Source: Macrotrachela quadricornifera
Taxonomy: Eukaryota; Rotifera; Eurotatoria; Philodinida; Philodinidae
Reading direction: 5' to 3'
Length of the DNA stretch: 64,000 nt
Assembly (NCBI GenBank): GCA_022393335.1
Contig: JAJEKB010001371.1
Location: forward strand, 101,692 to 165,691
Below the pieces are notes generated by a model. The model was not told where the DNA came from. It searched no databases and worked only from the letters and a program-made list of their open reading frames with translations. Below, in pieces: positions 38,956-50,194 of this stretch. Within the stretch, counting starts at the first letter, position 1. Each line of letters starts with the position of its first letter. The position numbers and the translations under genes were made by a program.

Positions 38956-39697
38956 AATTATGGCGGGCAAAAAAAATTAACTCTAGCACTGAATAAAAAT
39001 TATATCGAGCAAGCTTTTGATGAATTAGTACAAATTATTGAAACTCGTATTTATCAGATATCAAATATGTTTAAAAAGTTACAAGTAAGTTTTTTCAATT
39101 TTGGAAATCAACATCTTAGTTTGCTTTTTTTCACATTTTATTTAGACAATGCAAACAAAATTCACTTTAAAAATCGTAAATCTCGAACAAACTAATATAG
39201 ATTTAAAAAAACAAATTGAACATTTAAATTTGATGGTACAAAAACGGACGAAAACAGTATAATTATTGGAGAAAACAATTTTGATCCGTGATTTATTGAG
39301 TTTCGGTCGGAACCGGCTCCAAGAAGAATACTACAGTCGTTGTTTATCGAAAGATAAATTCGACATTTCTTATAACAAAAAGATTAATATTGAAAAATTA
39401 GAAAATAAACATCCAGTAATGTTTAATATACTTCAAGTTATTGCACATGAATTTAGAGTTGATGCTGGTAAATTTTTGACATTCTTACGTGAAAAAAGAA
39501 AAGGTGATGGTTTTGTACATATACTTTATGAAATTCAACATTACGCAAAAGTACACAAGGCTGAAAAAGCTTTTAATCTCAATCAATTTCTAAAGGAACA
39601 ATTAATGCATGAACTTGATGTTGAAGATGAATCGATATTACAACCAATTTTTACAAATGCTTGTAAACTCATCAATAAAAACACTCAACAAATATAA
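38956..39697 (+). pseudogene. Broken coiled-coil gene
   Basis: Two coding blocks can be joined at GT-AG: one ending FKKLQ at 39089 and one from 39146. The second runs in one frame from TMQTKFTLK through a helical, Gln/Lys/Leu-rich coiled coil, then meets an in-frame TAA at 39260-39262, yet continues open in the same frame from 39263 to 39697 for about 144 residues. That downstream part has no early ATG (it begins with TTG-GAG), so it is not a separate gene with a normal start. The likely N-terminus at 38960 (ATG GCG GGC) is also out of frame. I take it as a recently broken gene; stop read-through cannot be excluded. Family unknown. Confidence 0.55.
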
Positions 39698-40370
39698 AAT
39701 GTCAATGATCCATCAAGTTTGAAAAAAAACATTTATTTTTTTTATGAAAGAAGAAATAAAAAAGAATCTGAGAAAGGTTTTATGCAACATTTAAGAAAAC
39801 ATCTTTTATTTTAGATTAAGAATATATAAACAATTTGTGACAATCTTAATTAACCTGATCCATTGAACAACTCTTTCATTCGAACAGAATATGAGCGAAG
39901 AAATCATGCAAAATTACTGTTGAAATAATTATTTTAATAATAATTAGCGAGTAAGTTAAAGAAAAAGAAAGATTTTTTTATAAAATCTTGTTATTAGTCT
40001 TGTGGTAACAAACGATTGTGATGACATAATACGGTTTTTTTTTTATCAAGAACTGAAATTATGTATATGGTTTGAACATTTTCATTTTGAACTAATACAA
40101 TCAATATCATTTATATATATATATATAACATACAATTATTCATCTCCATCCAATCACATTCATTAAAAATAACATATTAATTAAATGAATCAATATTAGA
40201 ATAGCCACCACTTCAAATACTTGATTTTACATTATTATCATCGCATGGTGTTATTGCATATTTAACACATTCTGGTCAACAAATCTCAATTAAACAAGAA
40301 TTATTTTTAGATAAAACAATTCCAAATAATAAAATACTTGATCGACATGATGCCAAAAAAAGTAAAATGA

Positions 40371-40577
40371 GAAAATATTGATGATATTATGGAACCAGTT
40401 CCTGATCATATTATTGGATCAATTAATGAAACAAGTAAAGAACAACTTGAAAATAATCGTCAAATGGGTTAGTTTAGTTCTATTTATCAACAGTATTATG
40501 TTGTTGTTGTTTTTTAGTTTTTAGGTTTAAAAGCTATGTCTGAAGGTTCTGTAGTATATATTTCATTTCGTTTCTAA
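40371..40577 (+). pseudogene. Probable UAP1 fragment (UDP-HexNAc pyrophosphorylase)
   Basis: Two coding-like blocks, 40371-40467 and 40525-40577, joined at GT-AG, read ENIDDIMEPVPDHIIGSI, then an ETSKEQLENNRQMG stretch and GLKAMSEGSVV. This resembles the conserved lead-in to the GGQGTRLG nucleotide-binding loop of eukaryotic UDP-N-acetylhexosamine pyrophosphorylase (MEPxPxxxxGSxxxTSxEQ...GLxxISEGKVAVLLLAGG). The similarity breaks off just before the loop and meets a stop. The preceding open stretch in another frame (40211-40370) does not fit this family clearly. UAP1 makes UDP-GlcNAc, the substrate of chitin synthase. The fragment cannot encode a working enzyme. Confidence 0.45.
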
Positions 40578-41625
40578 CATATTAAGATGTTTGACTAATT
40601 GTATAAATTTTCTCAGCAATTCAGTTTAAGTATAAAGTGTCATTTTTTTGAAATTTGCAAATGCTCCTAATCAATAGCTTCTAGAAATATAGTTCTGAAA
40701 ATTATTTTATTGAGACAACTTTTTATGCTCTATTCAGTGGTTTAAAAAAAATTTCAGAGAATGTACATTGAGAATAAAACAGTCAGATACCAGTTCGATA
40801 AAATCGACTGTTAAGCTTATTCTGCTGTTGTTAATGCATGATTTGAATTGAAAATAAATATTCATTCGTATATCATTCAGTGAGAGCTACCAGACTAGGA
40901 TACTCTAAACTTACCAGAAGAAAGCCGACGTATATCTAGGAGAAGCTATGTAGAAATACCCATTATTTATAGAATTAAAACGATACAAAAATCGAACATA
41001 AGATCTTCACTACTCAAAAATTATTCGACTTCTCATGTAGAATACTGCCTAGACTTTATCACAAAAAAACATACAAATTTAGAAAATTAAAAGTCGTTAG
41101 AGGTATCATTTAGTTATTTTAACTTCCGATCTCCTGTATATTTCGTTAACTTGTTATTTTCAAAAAACAATCAATCGTACACATCCAGCTAATTTTATTT
41201 GAGATATAAAAATAAACGAGAATCTTCTGTGTCTAGTATGATTTTTAAATATATTCAGGAAATTTATAGTACACAGAATTATTTAATAATTTATTTAAAT
41301 AAACAAAGTCTTCATAGAAAAGATTTCTCTTGTATTTGAGAAAGGGAAATATTGATATTAAATTTTTGATTATATTTTTTTTTTGTGCAAAAAAACAAAA
41401 AAAAAGGAATTTATTATTCTGATAAGATACGCAACGGAAGAATTTTCTGTTTTTTTTTTGCATATCAAAATCAAATAATAATATACGTTCGATACAAACA
41501 GAGCAAAAACAAAAACATGAACCACAAAACAAATGTTTAATTAATGAGATTACAGGTATTATAAGTGAGACAAAAATATAGAAAAGAAAGACATAGAAAA
41601 ATAGAAATATGGCTGTTATGATAAA
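40578..41625. other. AT-rich intergenic stretch with right repeat copy
   Basis: The only structured part is the right copy of the inverted ~100 bp repeat at 40861-40962. The rest is AT-rich and would include the 3' UTR of the minus-strand receptor gene. A 95-codon minus-strand frame at 41245-41532 is Phe/Cys-rich and looks spurious. Confidence 0.5.
40861..40962 (-). repeat. Right copy of an inverted ~100 bp repeat
   Basis: Reverse complement partner of 36166-36265 with about 80% identity by eye. Homology fades on both sides. It may be a solo copy of a short repeat family or one end of a larger element. Confidence 0.8.
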
Positions 41626-44600
41626 TTAAGTTGATGATATTGATACTGGCTCAATTATTTGTGTTGGTAGTGATTGTTCTTTTGATGATGATGATGATAA
41701 TAAATTTTTATTATCTGACAAAAAATTATTTGTATCATTAGTTGTTACAGATAAAGGCGTTAAATATTTCCAATGATTATAAGGAGATTCCATTGATGAA
41801 CCAATACCACTTGATGAATGTGATGATGAACCTGTACTTGGTGGTGCTGAATGTTTAAAATTTTCATTATTATCATTTGTTTGTTGATGTGGAATAGAAT
41901 TAATTAATGGACGTGTTGAATCACTTGATGAATGTGTACAATAATGTCCACTACTACCACCACCTCCAGCTGATGATGATGAAAAACTTCGATCACACAA
42001 ATCATGTTGTTGATCACCTAAATAAAAAATAAAATTTTTCGTTTTTATTCTTAGAAAAATTCGAAATTAAATTAAATCTATACACATACTTTCATTAACA
42101 AGTGGTGTTGTTATATGTTTTAATTTTTGATGTCGTTGACATGTTCCATGATGATGATGAGGATGATGATGATGTAAATAATGAAATGGTGTTCCATTTG
42201 TTTGTGATGATAAAACACCTTCATTAACTTTTTTATTTATTAAATTATCTTTATTATTTAAAGAAGTTTTTAAAGGAAATGTATCAGATGGATAATTTAT
42301 TATACGATGATGAATTGGACATGTTGACACATTTGAACGATCATTTGTACAACTAAATAAAGCTAAAAGAAGAAGAAAAGAAAAAAAAACAAAAAGAATT
42401 AATAAATAATAAATTTTTCTAATATACTTGGTTGATTAAGTGTACATGAATGTTCTTCATATTGACTATGTGTACTAAATGGTGTTAATGTATGATAAAA
42501 ATTTTCTTGTTGATCAACTATATTTTCATTATCTAAACGATTCATTGGATTTGTATTTAAACGCATTGTACTATTTTCAGTTGTTGTTATTCCTGTTGAA
42601 CTATGTGGTAAAATATTTTGTCCATTATAAATTATAGCTTGTTTAGAATTTGTTGGATAAGTAAATGGTATTAATTTACCATCAACAGCAACAACACCAT
42701 GTTGTAAACAAGGTGTTGTTGCATAATCAGGATTAAAATTTTTATGTAAACCATCACAATAAAATTCTGAACCATTTACAGATTTAACATGGGCTAAATA
42801 AAAAAAAAGAAATAGAATTTGCTTTTGTTTTTTTTATAAATAAATAACTATACAGATAAATTTTTTTCGTTGCAATAGTCTTAATATACACATAAGAATA
42901 AGTATAACAATTAAAATTAATAAAATTCCAGCAATAATACCAATTGTTAAATAGAGCATATCAGAACTTTTATGTCCTGATGTTGAAGGTAATTCTGGTG
43001 TTGCTAAATCATGTAAAATACGTGTTGGATTTTGTATTTTAGTAATATTTTCAAGAATTTCATCAAAATTTTTTTGATTCATATGTGTACGACGTTGAGT
43101 TGAAACTAAATAAAAAAAAAACAAAATTAAATTGAAAAAAATATCTTTTAAAATTTATTTACATGATGGAACGGATATTTCAATTGAATTACTCATTAAA
43201 CTTAAACCATAATTTGAATAACTAGTCATACATAATTCATATTTTTCATTTGGTTCTATTGATGATATTGTATATGTATCAATTAATGGATAACGTATAT
43301 TAGGAATTTTAATTGTTGTATAATTTTTATTTGAATTTAATAAACGATAATAAATAATAAAACCATCAATAGTTATATTATTTGAATAATTTATTTTCCA
43401 TTTTAAACTTATTTGTCCATCTGTTGTTATCCATGCATCAGTTATTTGTGGAATAGGTAAATTCAATTGATTTAATAATTTTAATGAATATCGTTTTATT
43501 GGACTTGTTAATAATTGTTTACCATTTAAATCAAAAGCAATAAGACGAAATTTATAATTTTGTTCCATTTCAAGATTTGAAATAATAGTATGAGTTATTG
43601 AATTATTATACATTTGATTATGTATTATCCATGTTGTTTTAGGATTAATTAAACGATATTGTATTTGAATATTTGTTTCAATTGATTCATTAAGTTTCCA
43701 AAATAATTCAACAGCATTATTATCTATTTGATTTATATTAATTATTTCAAGTTTTGATACTAAATTAAATAAAAAATATTTTAGATAGAAAAAAAGAATT
43801 AATTTATTTTATTTTATTTTTTTGTACCTCCACGAGTAGTTGATAATGGAAAATCTATTTTTTCTAAAAATAAAAAAAAGAAATTTAAGTTCTTTTTATT
43901 ATTATTTATTTAACAATAGTTTTTTTCTAAATATAACAATAACGAAACAAAAACCAACAAAACTAACCAGGAACATTTAATTCCAAACCTTGTATATGAA
44001 CATAACATTTAGCTGTATTTGTATCAAAACCAATTTTTGATGCAACACATTCATATATTCCACTATCTGATTTTTGTGCTGATACAATACGTAATCCACC
44101 GGATGGAAGCATTTCATAACGGCGCATTAAATTTAAATGAATCATTTCATTATTATGTAACCATTGTACAGTTGAACCTGTTTGTGTTAAACAATGTAAT
44201 TGAATTGTTTCACCTTCATAAACAGTTATATTATTTGGTCCAATAACTATTAAAGATTTTTTTAATTGAATTTCTTGATCAATTTTTTCTATATAAAATA
44301 AAAAAATAAAATTTAAAAAATTTTTAAAAATTAATTTAGTACCTTCAGTTTTTGTATTATTTGGAAGAAGAAGAACAGTACTTGCTTGAGAAAAACCGTA
44401 TGGATTTCTACCAATACATTGATAAATACCTTCTTTTGGTTGATTAAGAGATAGAAGACTACCTAAAAATTACAAATAATTTCGAATAATAAATATATTT
44501 TAAAACTTCAAAACTTTCATGATATATTCTAAATAATAAATTTTTAGAATCAATGATGCCTACTACCTCAATCTCTCTTAATTCTTCATTAGATAATTAT

Positions 44601-47600
44601 AAATTTCCGGTTATCTATCCTTCCGTTAGATGAATTTTCCTAGCTACCTGTAACAGGTGATCCATTAATTGTAATTTCTTCTCCATTATATAACCAACTA
44701 ATTGTTGGTTCAGGTCGACCACGAAAACCACATTTAATTGATATACTTTCTCCTCGATTTATTTGAATAACTGAATCTGGTCGTTGAATAATTTTTGGTG
44801 GTTCTTAAAAAACAAAAAACAAGCATTTTTTTATTTATAAGTTTTTTTTTTCTTTTTTACCTAAAACTTCTAATAAAGCAGTATATGCAATATCTGATTG
44901 ACCATTTGAACTTGATGCTCGACATATATATGTTCCACGATCATCCAAACGTATATCATATAAATATAATGTACCATGTACAACTTCATTTCGTTTTTCA
45001 GGTAATATATCACCATATTTTTCCCATTCAACATTCGGTTTTGGCCAACCAGCAATAACACATTCAATAGAAAAATTATTTCCAACAAGAACTCTATTTA
45101 ATTTTAATTTATAAAATTAATTATTTATAATATAAATAGAAAAGTATTTACCTTGAAGCAACAGGTGGTTTATATACAGTTATTAATGGTAGACGATCTT
45201 TATTATTTAATGGTTTTTTAAAAACTTGTAAAATTGTTGTTTGACTATTATTTACAATTTGTTCAGTTATGGAATTTTTTGCTGAACATTTATATTTTCC
45301 TGTATCAGATTGTTTTATATCAATAATATGTAAATTTCCACTCGGTAAAATTTTATATCGATCTACGAAAAAAGAATAAAACAAAAAAAAAAATAAAAGT
45401 CGAAATTTGTAATCTTTGTCAATAAATCTTTTTTTTATTATTACTTGATTTCGATTCAATATCTAAACGATTATTATCTAAAGTAAAAATTGGTATTGGT
45501 CTTGGATTACCATTTGGTAATTCACATGGTATAACAGCAATATTTTCTTCAGTTAAATTAAGAAAATTATTTTCATTTATAACTGTTTTAAAAGGATCTA
45601 AGGCTAAAAAAAGATATAATAAAATATAAAATGATATATCTTAATTGATTCAATTAATTCTTTCAACTGACAAACATCACTTTCACAATGAACAGATGGA
45701 TTATTCAAAGGAAATATATGCATACATTCTCCACATGTCAACATTTTCGTTGTCATTTAAGAAAATTCAATTGATAAAAATTCAACTCATCTCTTCTTTC
45801 GATCAAGCTGAGAGTAAAGAGAAAATGGACACTTGACCCTTTTGTCTTTTAAAACATCTGTATGTTCACAATTAACTAGTTCATTTTTGACCGAGTACAC
45901 TAGTAATAATGTTCATCAATGTTTCGTCTCACATCATGATTAGCTATTGAACAAATAGAATAAGGCGTGTGCATCTTTCCATTACTATTGCCTTCTATAA
46001 TGAATATGTGACGCCTATATACAATTCGGATGTTTGTGAGTGAGAGGCGCCGGTCATCATCAATAAACAGACCTTAATTTCCGAGAAAGATAGGATGGAC
46101 ATAGAAGGAAAAAGAAAAAAAAAAGCCGTTCCTTCTTGTGCTAAGTGAATTACCGATAAAATAATATCCGGATTAATATGTACGTGCATGACCGATGATT
46201 GTATGTCGGAAAAAAGAAATTTTTTCTCCTATTAGAAGAAACATGAACAAGAGTTGGTCATTATTCATCTAGATTTTTTACATTGTTCATTAAATAATAA
46301 ACGATAGAAACAACGAAACGACATTTATCATCTTTATGTCGTAACAATTTTGTCTGCAAGAATGATGATGATTATGTAGATATTCAATCAAGACAATCGA
46401 ATAACTTATGTTGCCGACATGTTAGAAAATTAGCTTGATGATATTAGTAATGAACATACGCCGACAGATTCATATTAAAGCATAAATCTCGTTTTTTTGT
46501 TTTTTCGATAATTATAGAGACTGATCGACTATTTAGTTGTCTACATATAGTCTTTCTTTTTCCTCCGCCTCTTTCTCTTTAATCAAAAAAGAATATACGG
46601 TGAGAAGACATACGTATATCGATATGTATGTACACATAAAATTAATGATCATTATTGAAGATAGAATCCAACCTCCCGACTGGTCACTTATCTTTTCTCT
46701 GTGCCGTTCCATCATTTTGATCGAGATTGCTTACGGCTGATCTTGACCTTTTTCTTCTTCTTCTTCTTCTTCTACTTCTACTTCTTTTTTTTTGTGCAAT
46801 GATTTCATCAAGACAAAACAATGATGACAGATTTTCTACTCATGGGAAATTCTTTCTTCTTCTGGTCATAGTCATCCCTCGAGCTAGATCTATGTATATA
46901 AGAGTGACATTTTCCTAGATTGTTGATACACAACCTATCTGTTTAACATATATTATTCACAAGTAAAAATAGAGATGATGATCTATTGTGTATGCGATAC
47001 AAGTCAAGAATGAACTTCCGATGTATGAACAATAAGTTGCGTAAGATTAAGCAATGGAAATCATCGAACTAGGGATGTTCTAATTGCAAGAGAAGGAAGA
47101 CATGTGCCTATATTCTCAACATTGTGCTGTTTACACATTCATACATCATATTGAGATCTCTTATTCATTCATTCATTCATTCATTCACTTTCACTCAAAC
47201 AGAATAAGAGTCTATTTAGACAACTGCTCATGTTCTTGATTATCTCGACAAGTTAGTAGGAAAAGAAAAAGAAAGAACGTCTCAAGGCAATAGCAAAAAG
47301 ATCCTCTTTTCTTCTTTTTTTTCTGTCTATTTAACAATATTCTTTGCGTATGTGTGCATGTATGTCTGTGTGTAAGTCTCGAAAAAAAAAGCAAATAAAG
47401 AACTCTTCGATCGGATCGAATCGCCTACGATTATACACTTGACAGCATCAAAGCATACAACACACATTCTGGCTATTTGATATTAATAATCCAACTATAA
47501 GTTTGCCATTCCTACTGGACAGGTCATCGACCGTCGTTTCTTTTGTTTCATCGTTTCTAGTGCGCAGACAATCGACCAACAATATATAAAGACGGAGGCA

Positions 47601-48464
47601 ATGGAATCAAATTAACTATAGTAGCCGATACTACTATCGTTTTAATCGAAGAAACGATAGACCTATTTTTAATAGGTCATAAAAGGTGCTAGTGGCTAGT
47701 AATGTTATTGTTGATCATTATTTTGTATGAAAATCAAATGAAATAATAATTAGAGAAAAGTCTCATACGTTTTTTTTACGAACATTTAATGAACCATTTA
47801 AAATTATATCAAAAGACGATAAGAAAAGATGAATAGTCTATTAAGTTGGATACTATTTGTCTGAATACTACTAAGACTATTCGACTAAGACAATTAAATA
47901 AGGCGGCAGGAGAAGAAAAAGACATCACCTTCGTATCTTTTAATGAGCTGTTGTGACAGCTCTCATTTGGACATATGTGTCTGTACATATATGCATATAT
48001 TTTGACAGTGATGCGACAAGTTGTCGGTTAATTAGATTAATATTAAGAATAAATATGAAAAACTTACTTGGTAAACTTAACATAGCCGGTTCACTTTCAA
48101 GTAAACCATAACGTGTCGAAACAACACAAGCATAAGCACCTGGTTGTGTATAGGCAGTATCACCAAATTGAAATATTCGTAATTCATTATCATGCATTTC
48201 AATGATTGATGGATTTAATTCAATACGTTGTCCAACATGAGTCCAATAAGCAACGGATACAAATGGTGTATCACTACTTTCACATATTAAACGTGCTTCA
48301 GATGATGATGATATTACAGCTGTTTGTGGACGTACACGTACTTGTGGTAAACCATCTAAATTAAAAATAGATTCATTTTATCATAGAGACATATATAATT
48401 AATTATTTTACTTACCAATTGTATTTAAATAAAAGAATAATACGAGAATATAGATCAATATCAT
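41626..48464 (-). CDS. CDON/BOC/Ihog-like Ig-fibronectin transmembrane receptor
   Basis: Fourteen exons: 48416-48464, 48068-48355, 45445-45603, 45152-45362, 44861-45093, 44648-44803, 44343-44462, 43968-44288, 43828-43863, 43163-43759, 42854-43105, 42428-42793, 42090-42362 and 41626-42017; 1150 residues. Signal peptide, five Ig domains (about 17-112, 120-235, 236-313, 314-405, 406-512; each with YxC and most with the paired Cys and Trp), two fibronectin III domains (about 525-723), one transmembrane helix (about 775-798) and a ~350-residue Ser/His/Asn-rich cytoplasmic tail. The IDGFIIYYR strand in the second FN3 and the SSDMLYLTIGIIAG membrane entry resemble CDON/BOC/Ihog, the Hedgehog co-receptors. 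Five Ig domains match CDON, but only two FN3 are present, as in Ihog. DCC/neogenin or Robo relatives are the alternative. The first ATG is uncertain (48464, 48527 or 48635). Intron 2 is 2.46 kb. Confidence 0.8.
45604..48067. other. Long intron 2 of the receptor gene, simple repeats
   Basis: This 2.46 kb intron separates the first Ig domain from the second. It is less AT-rich than most introns here and contains a (TTC)n tract (about 46752-46787), a tetranucleotide ATTC array (about 47162-47186) and GA-rich runs. Several short open frames look spurious. By position it may hold enhancers; nothing in sequence proves this. Confidence 0.5.
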
Positions 48465-50162
48465 TGTGCATATTACATTATAAAGAAATAAAACAAAAAC
48501 AAAGACATCTACAATTAATGAAACCATATGATGTAACGTAGAGAATAACAAAATGAAGAAGAAAAAAAAAAGAAAAAAAGAAACTTTCATTAATGCACAT
48601 GGACGCATCAATTGTTCATACAAATGAGCATCCAAATAGTAAGAATAATAACAATACTAACATTACCAATCCTATCCCTAGTTTTAATGAGATCAGGTTG
48701 AACGAGTACTGACCGCCTACCGTCAGCTGTTCATTCATTCAGTTTTTATATGTGTATATAGAAGAAAAAAGACACAGACAGCGTGTAAAAGGAGATGAGG
48801 GGTGTTATTGTTGATAGTCGGGGCATCTTTCGTGTGTAATTACAAGAGTAAGAGTAGTAGACAATGAAGATGATCATGATGGAAGCGTCTTTAACTAAAA
48901 AGAATCAAGACAAACCAAAAGAAGAAAGGTGGCTATTCTCGACATTGTTCAAACATTAAGCGAAAGAGAAAGAAACCGAGAGAGAAAGAAACCGAGAGAG
49001 AAAGAAAGAGAGGGAAAGAAAATTCAATAAGTCATCATCATTTTTCTTAACAATGCGTTCGTTCTCTCATTTTTTTTCCTCTTTTCTTCTCAAAGACTGT
49101 TCATCAGTCAGCAAGCTTCTCTTGCTTTCTTCTTCTCTCGTTCTCTCTTTCTGTTTTCTTCTTCTCTCGTACAATTTGTTTTAGCATTTCCGCATATATT
49201 CTCTAGCTCGTCTCATTTCATTCGAGGACATGCAAAGGTGAACAAAAATAGTAACTCCACCCCTATCGTTACAACAGAAGCACATCATCATTTCAGTGTG
49301 TATACACTACATATGTAAGGAAAAAAAAGAGGACGACACAAGAAAAAACGTCAAGAGGGAATTACGTGTCAATGTCTCGCCTGAATATGACTTATGAATA
49401 TATAAGTAAAAAGAAAAAGAACGTTTCAACGATCAATAAAATTAGAAAAATGAAAAAAAAGAAATGATTCACACTTCTTTATTTTTATTATTTTTCTTCT
49501 CTTCATGTCGAAATACGATGGACAAATAAACTCTTTTTGAGTAGATACATGAAAGTCGCCATAGTAAACACCTCAAATGAATGAACTTTCAAGGCAAATA
49601 AATCATCCAGGCCGCCAACGATCTTCATCTCTTTGTACACACATACATATCGAATAGGAAACACAGAAACAAAAAAAAAGATGCGATCACTTCTCATGCT
49701 TCAAATAAAATGTATTTATATGGATATATATATATGTGGATATATGCTAAGATTACTATCAATCTTCAATCGACATGCAATTGAACAGTTCATATATATA
49801 TATTCAAAAAAAAAATCAGATGTGCTATATAGTCTCACTAAAAGATATATGTTAGCGGTCTCATATGGAAAAAAGAAAACAACAGTTCAAACATTCAACC
49901 GACAAACGATCTCTTTTTTTTCCTTTACTATTAATTGGACACTGAAATTTGTTAAAACTATTTGAATGAATAAAAAAATTGTTTTTTCCTACCGAATTAT
50001 TCTAATAAGAGAAAAGAATAAATGTGTTATATCCAATTTGATAAATTTTTTCTAAGCTTGAACACACGCACATCCGCTCGTTAAAGATAATGGTTGGTGA
50101 CCTTCATGTTATCAATAATATAATCGTCTACTTTTCCTACTCTTCTACAATACTCCTGCTTC

Positions 50163-50194
<32 letters not shown>

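Noticed and set aside
44019..45088. Frames on either strand inside the Ig exons
   Set aside because: Shadows; the true frame shows the Ig Cys, Trp and YxC pattern and phases join.
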